From NCBI GenBank assembly GCA_031367715.1, contig JANLQJ010000442.1:1-5479 (forward strand): a stretch of DNA of 5,479 bases, in the 5' to 3' direction. A model generated the notes under the pieces. That model was not told where the DNA came from and searched no databases. It saw nothing but the letters and a program-made list of their open reading frames with translations. Each line of letters starts with the position of its first letter. The stretch's first letter is position 1. This DNA is from JANYHF01 sp031367715 (GTDB taxonomy: Bacteria > Pseudomonadota > Alphaproteobacteria > Rhizobiales > Hyphomicrobiaceae). Positions 5,403 through 5,479 of the stretch are shown piece by piece. Made by a program: the position numbers and the translations under genes.

Positions 5403-5479
5403 TGTTTGTCCAAACGCGCGCTTGGGCCACGAGCCAGTCGCGACTAAGCGCCATAGGCGGTGCCGGTGCCAACGTCACA

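Noticed and set aside
5318..5478. Minus-strand open frame running off the right edge
   Set aside because: It overlaps the pump fragment antisense and its residues match no family I recognise.
1..5479. CRISPR array, tRNA, rRNA or toxin-antitoxin pair
   Set aside because: I looked for regularly spaced repeats, cloverleaf-like segments and paired small genes and saw none.

Overview
The window looks like accessory DNA from a GC-rich alphaproteobacterium, most likely of the Rhizobiales (Bradyrhizobium/Mesorhizobium type). This rests on base composition and on the rhizobial style of its IS110-family transposase; no ribosomal or housekeeping gene is present to confirm it. The stretch is a gene graveyard split by an insertion sequence. 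Only two genes look intact: the transposase and one NAD(P)-binding protein.

Layout. Bases 1-138 hold unassigned DNA with a short open frame. Bases 139-2518 on the minus strand are the remains of a tightly packed three-gene operon, read from right to left: an alpha/beta hydrolase (front missing, one-base deletion near the end), an intact NmrA-like atypical SDR protein, and a metallo-beta-lactamase-fold hydrolase of the AHL-lactonase type (premature TAG, one-base deletion, tail lost). Once the hydrolase deletion is corrected, both junctions are ATGA stop/start overlaps, so the three proteins were probably made together. An alpha/beta hydrolase, an NAD(P)-dependent protein and a lactonase-type hydrolase would suit a small catabolic or lactone/ester-degrading route, but the substrate cannot be read from the sequence.

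Bases ~2530-4482 are an IS110-family element on the plus strand. It has a 394-codon transposase, about 220 nt of upstream noncoding DNA and an unusually long downstream noncoding tail of about 550 nt. A 10-bp direct repeat (GCCCTGCCGG) marks the likely ends. The upstream noncoding block, where IS110-group elements encode their bridge RNA, has a second diverged but colinear copy in the downstream tail, followed by a run of further hairpins. This is the most interesting feature of the window.

Bases 4483-4850 hold no convincing gene. Bases 4851-5375 are an in-frame chimera: a metal-site fragment of an alkaline phosphatase joined directly to the last ~115 residues of a CusA/CzcA-type heavy-metal RND pump. 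The last 100 bases hold a weak hairpin and nothing else that can be named.
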